Shown piece after piece: positions 6,224-7,485 of a DNA stretch of 7,485 nucleotides. A model generated the notes under the pieces. The model was given only the letters and a program-made list of their open reading frames with translations, was not told the DNA's origin and ran no database searches. The translations under genes and the position numbers were made by a program. Each line of letters starts with the position of its first letter. The stretch's first letter is position 1. Source of the stretch: an uncultured Prevotella sp. (GTDB taxonomy: Bacteria; Bacteroidota; Bacteroidia; Bacteroidales; Bacteroidaceae). The stretch lies in the NCBI GenBank assembly GCA_947304695.1, contig CAMZBS010000087.1, positions 1 to 7,485 of the forward strand, written 5' to 3'.

Positions 6224-6257
6224 AGTAGGCCGAAAACTTGGAAATTTTCGGCCTACT
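6224..6257 (-). terminator. Strong hairpin, probable terminator of the helicase gene
   Basis: Perfect 13-bp arms AGTAGGCCGAAAA (6224-6236) and TTTTCGGCCTACT (6245-6257) enclose an 8-nt loop, 62 bp after the helicase stop. The T-run after the stem on the minus strand is short (TTTG), so intrinsic termination may be inefficient; the hairpin may also shield the messenger's 3' end. The A/T-rich inner stem makes it nearly symmetrical in both directions. Confidence 0.6.
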
Positions 6258-6319
6258 GAACGTTTGATGAGTTGGAAGCGATTCTCAAGGATAGTTTTGT
6301 CACGAAAACAAGACAGTCC

Positions 6320-7485
6320 TTACTTCTTGCGCTTCGGCTTGCGACGGGCCCATCCTTCTTCACTGAAGTCGGGTTCTTCGCCCTTCAGTTCGAAGCCCTT
6401 CACCAGTTTCTTCCAGTCATCCTTACCAGCACGCCACTGGCCTCCATGTTCGATGAAATCGTTGTTTTTCTGCTTTTTGTGGTCTTTCTGACGCGATTGC
6501 TGGCGTTGCTGACCGTCATCGCCACGACGACTGGTGCGACCTGCACCGCCCTTGGGAGCAGGCTTGCTGCCATCTTCCTCGCTGTTGCAGCGCACGGTGC
6601 GGCCATGAAAGCGAATGCCCGTGAGCTGGGTCATCACCTTGCGGGCATCCTTTTCGGGCACCTCAAAATAGGAAATGGTGTCCAAGAGGTCAATGTGACC
6701 CACCTCCTGACGGCCACCCACGTAGCGGTTCAATGTCTTCATGAGTTCACCAGGATAGAAGCCGTCGCGCTTGCCCAGGTTGATGAACAGGCGGTGATAG
6801 CCCGCCTGCGCCTTGTTCATGCGCTTCTGGCGGTCACTCTGATAGCCAGAATCACCGGTTTTTCCGCCCTTTCCCGACTTCGCGGGAACGGGCTTCTCAA
6901 TCTCAGGTGCGTCGGCATAATAGGAAAGGAACTTACCGAACTCAAGTGAGACAATCTTCTTGATGATTTCCTCCTTGTCGATGTACTCAAAATAGCGGCT
7001 GATGTCCTGCATGAAGGGGGCTATCTCCTCGTCGTCCACATCGGTCTTCACAATCTCGTCCATCACCTTGTAGAGCTGCTTCTTGCAGATTTCCTCAGCG
7101 GCAGGGATGTCTTGCTCCACAAACTGCTTGCCAATGACCTTCTCAATATTGCGAATCTTGTGCTTCTCCTTCGAGTGGACAATGCTGATCGAGGTGCCCT
7201 TCTTTCCGGCACGGCCCGTACGTCCCGAACGGTGAGTGTAGTTCTCAATGTCGTCGGGCAGTCCGAAGTTGATAACGTGGGTCAGGTCGTCCACGTCCAG
7301 ACCACGTGCAGCCACGTCGGTAGCCACAAGCAACTGCGTGAGATGCTGGCGGAACTTCTGCATCGTCAAGTCACGCTGCTGCTGAGAGAGGTCGCCGTGC
7401 AGGGCCTCAGCGTTGTAGCCGTCCTTGATGAGCTTGTCGGCAATGTCCTGTGTCTCAAGCTTTGTGCGGCAGAAGATGATGGCAA
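6320..7485 (-). CDS. DEAD-box ATP-dependent RNA helicase, DeaD/CsdA-like, 5' part cut off by the window edge
   Basis: The frame enters at the right edge and ends at the stop 6322-6320, giving 387 visible residues. These contain the second RecA-like domain of a DEAD-box helicase: AIIFCRT (1-7), LHGDLSQQQRD (28-38), motif V LLVATDVAARGLDV (51-64) and motif VI HRSGRTGRAG (84-93, with the arginine finger). A spacer follows, then a DbpA-type RNA-binding domain at about 228-300 (YHRLFINLGKRDGFYPGEL onward), and a charged, glycine- and lysine-rich tail ending RRKPKRKK. This order matches cold-shock helicases of the DeaD/CsdA group, which remodel RNA in ribosome assembly and at low temperature. The walker A and DEAD motifs are outside the window. 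The reading continues through the TTG at 7369 and has no start in view. Confidence 0.92.
   Translation of the reverse strand, partial: AIIFCRTKLETQDIADKLIKDGYNAEALHGDLSQQQRDLTMQKFRQHLTQLLVATDVAARGLDVDDLTHVINFGLPDDIENYTHRSGRTGRAGKKGTSISIVHSKEKHKIRNIEKVIGKQFVEQDIPAAEEICKKQLYKVMDEIVKTDVDDEEIAPFMQDISRYFEYIDKEEIIKKIVSLEFGKFLSYYADAPEIEKPVPAKSGKGGKTGDSGYQSDRQKRMNKAQAGYHRLFINLGKRDGFYPGELMKTLNRYVGGRQEVGHIDLLDTISYFEVPEKDARKVMTQLTGIRFHGRTVRCNSEEDGSKPAPKGGAGRTSRRGDDGQQRQQSRQKDHKKQKNNDFIEHGGQWRAGKDDWKKLVKGFELKGEEPDFSEEGWARRKPKRKK

Larger units (their letters stand above)
5835..6319. other. Gene-free stretch between the helicase and the methyltransferase
   Basis: No convincing gene lies in these 485 bases. 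They hold, from low to high coordinate: the methyltransferase promoter, the GTTGCAAC palindrome, an imperfect stem-loop (6015-6044), the 22-bp phased repeats (6048-6179), and the hairpin behind the helicase (6224-6257). A 65-codon open frame on the minus strand (6039-5842) covers the promoter and has no recognisable features. Confidence 0.75.

Noticed and set aside
6272..6949. 225-codon plus-strand open frame opposite the helicase
   Set aside because: The opposite strand encodes the DbpA-type domain and basic tail of the helicase; this frame is a hydrophobic-looking shadow of that biased coding.

Overview
The window looks like chromosomal DNA from a member of the Bacteroidota, most likely a Prevotella-like Bacteroidales. 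The signs are the short ProB without a PUA domain, an ornithine transcarbamylase of the N-succinylornithine type known from Bacteroides, a TAnnTTTG-type -7 promoter element, few Shine-Dalgarno sites, and AT-rich heptamer repeats between genes. All recognised genes are on the minus strand, so transcription runs from high to low coordinates.

In transcription order: 7485-6320 is the C-terminal part of a DEAD-box RNA helicase with a DbpA-type RNA-binding domain, cut by the window edge. Next is a 485-base gene-free stretch (5835-6319) with a strong hairpin behind the helicase, a set of 22-bp phased repeats (6048-6179), a second stem-loop, and a promoter over a near-palindrome. It leads into a two-gene type II restriction-modification system: a 5-methylcytosine methyltransferase (5834-4848) and an NgoMIV-family endonuclease (4903-4046) whose genes overlap by 56 bp. 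The endonuclease keeps the catalytic and base-reading residues of NgoMIV, so the predicted target is GCCGGC.

Only 34 bp after the endonuclease stop comes a biosynthetic cluster: proB (4011-3238), proA (3221-1953), a secreted protein of unknown function that looks like a small outer-membrane beta-barrel (1956-1243), and a broken argF'-type transcarbamylase (1223-271). A partial threonine-aldolase family gene (220-1) ends the window. ProB and ProA make glutamate-5-semialdehyde for proline; the transcarbamylase would make N-succinylcitrulline for arginine.

The main points of interest are the restriction-modification pair directly upstream of proBA, which may put proline synthesis under the restriction operon's transcription; the apparent ~16-nt deletion and frameshift in the transcarbamylase; the 22-bp phased repeats; and a heptamer tandem repeat inside the proA coding sequence. 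I saw no tRNA, rRNA, CRISPR array, transposase or phage gene. No clearly new system is evident: the restriction-modification pair belongs to a known family, and its placement is the less ordinary part.
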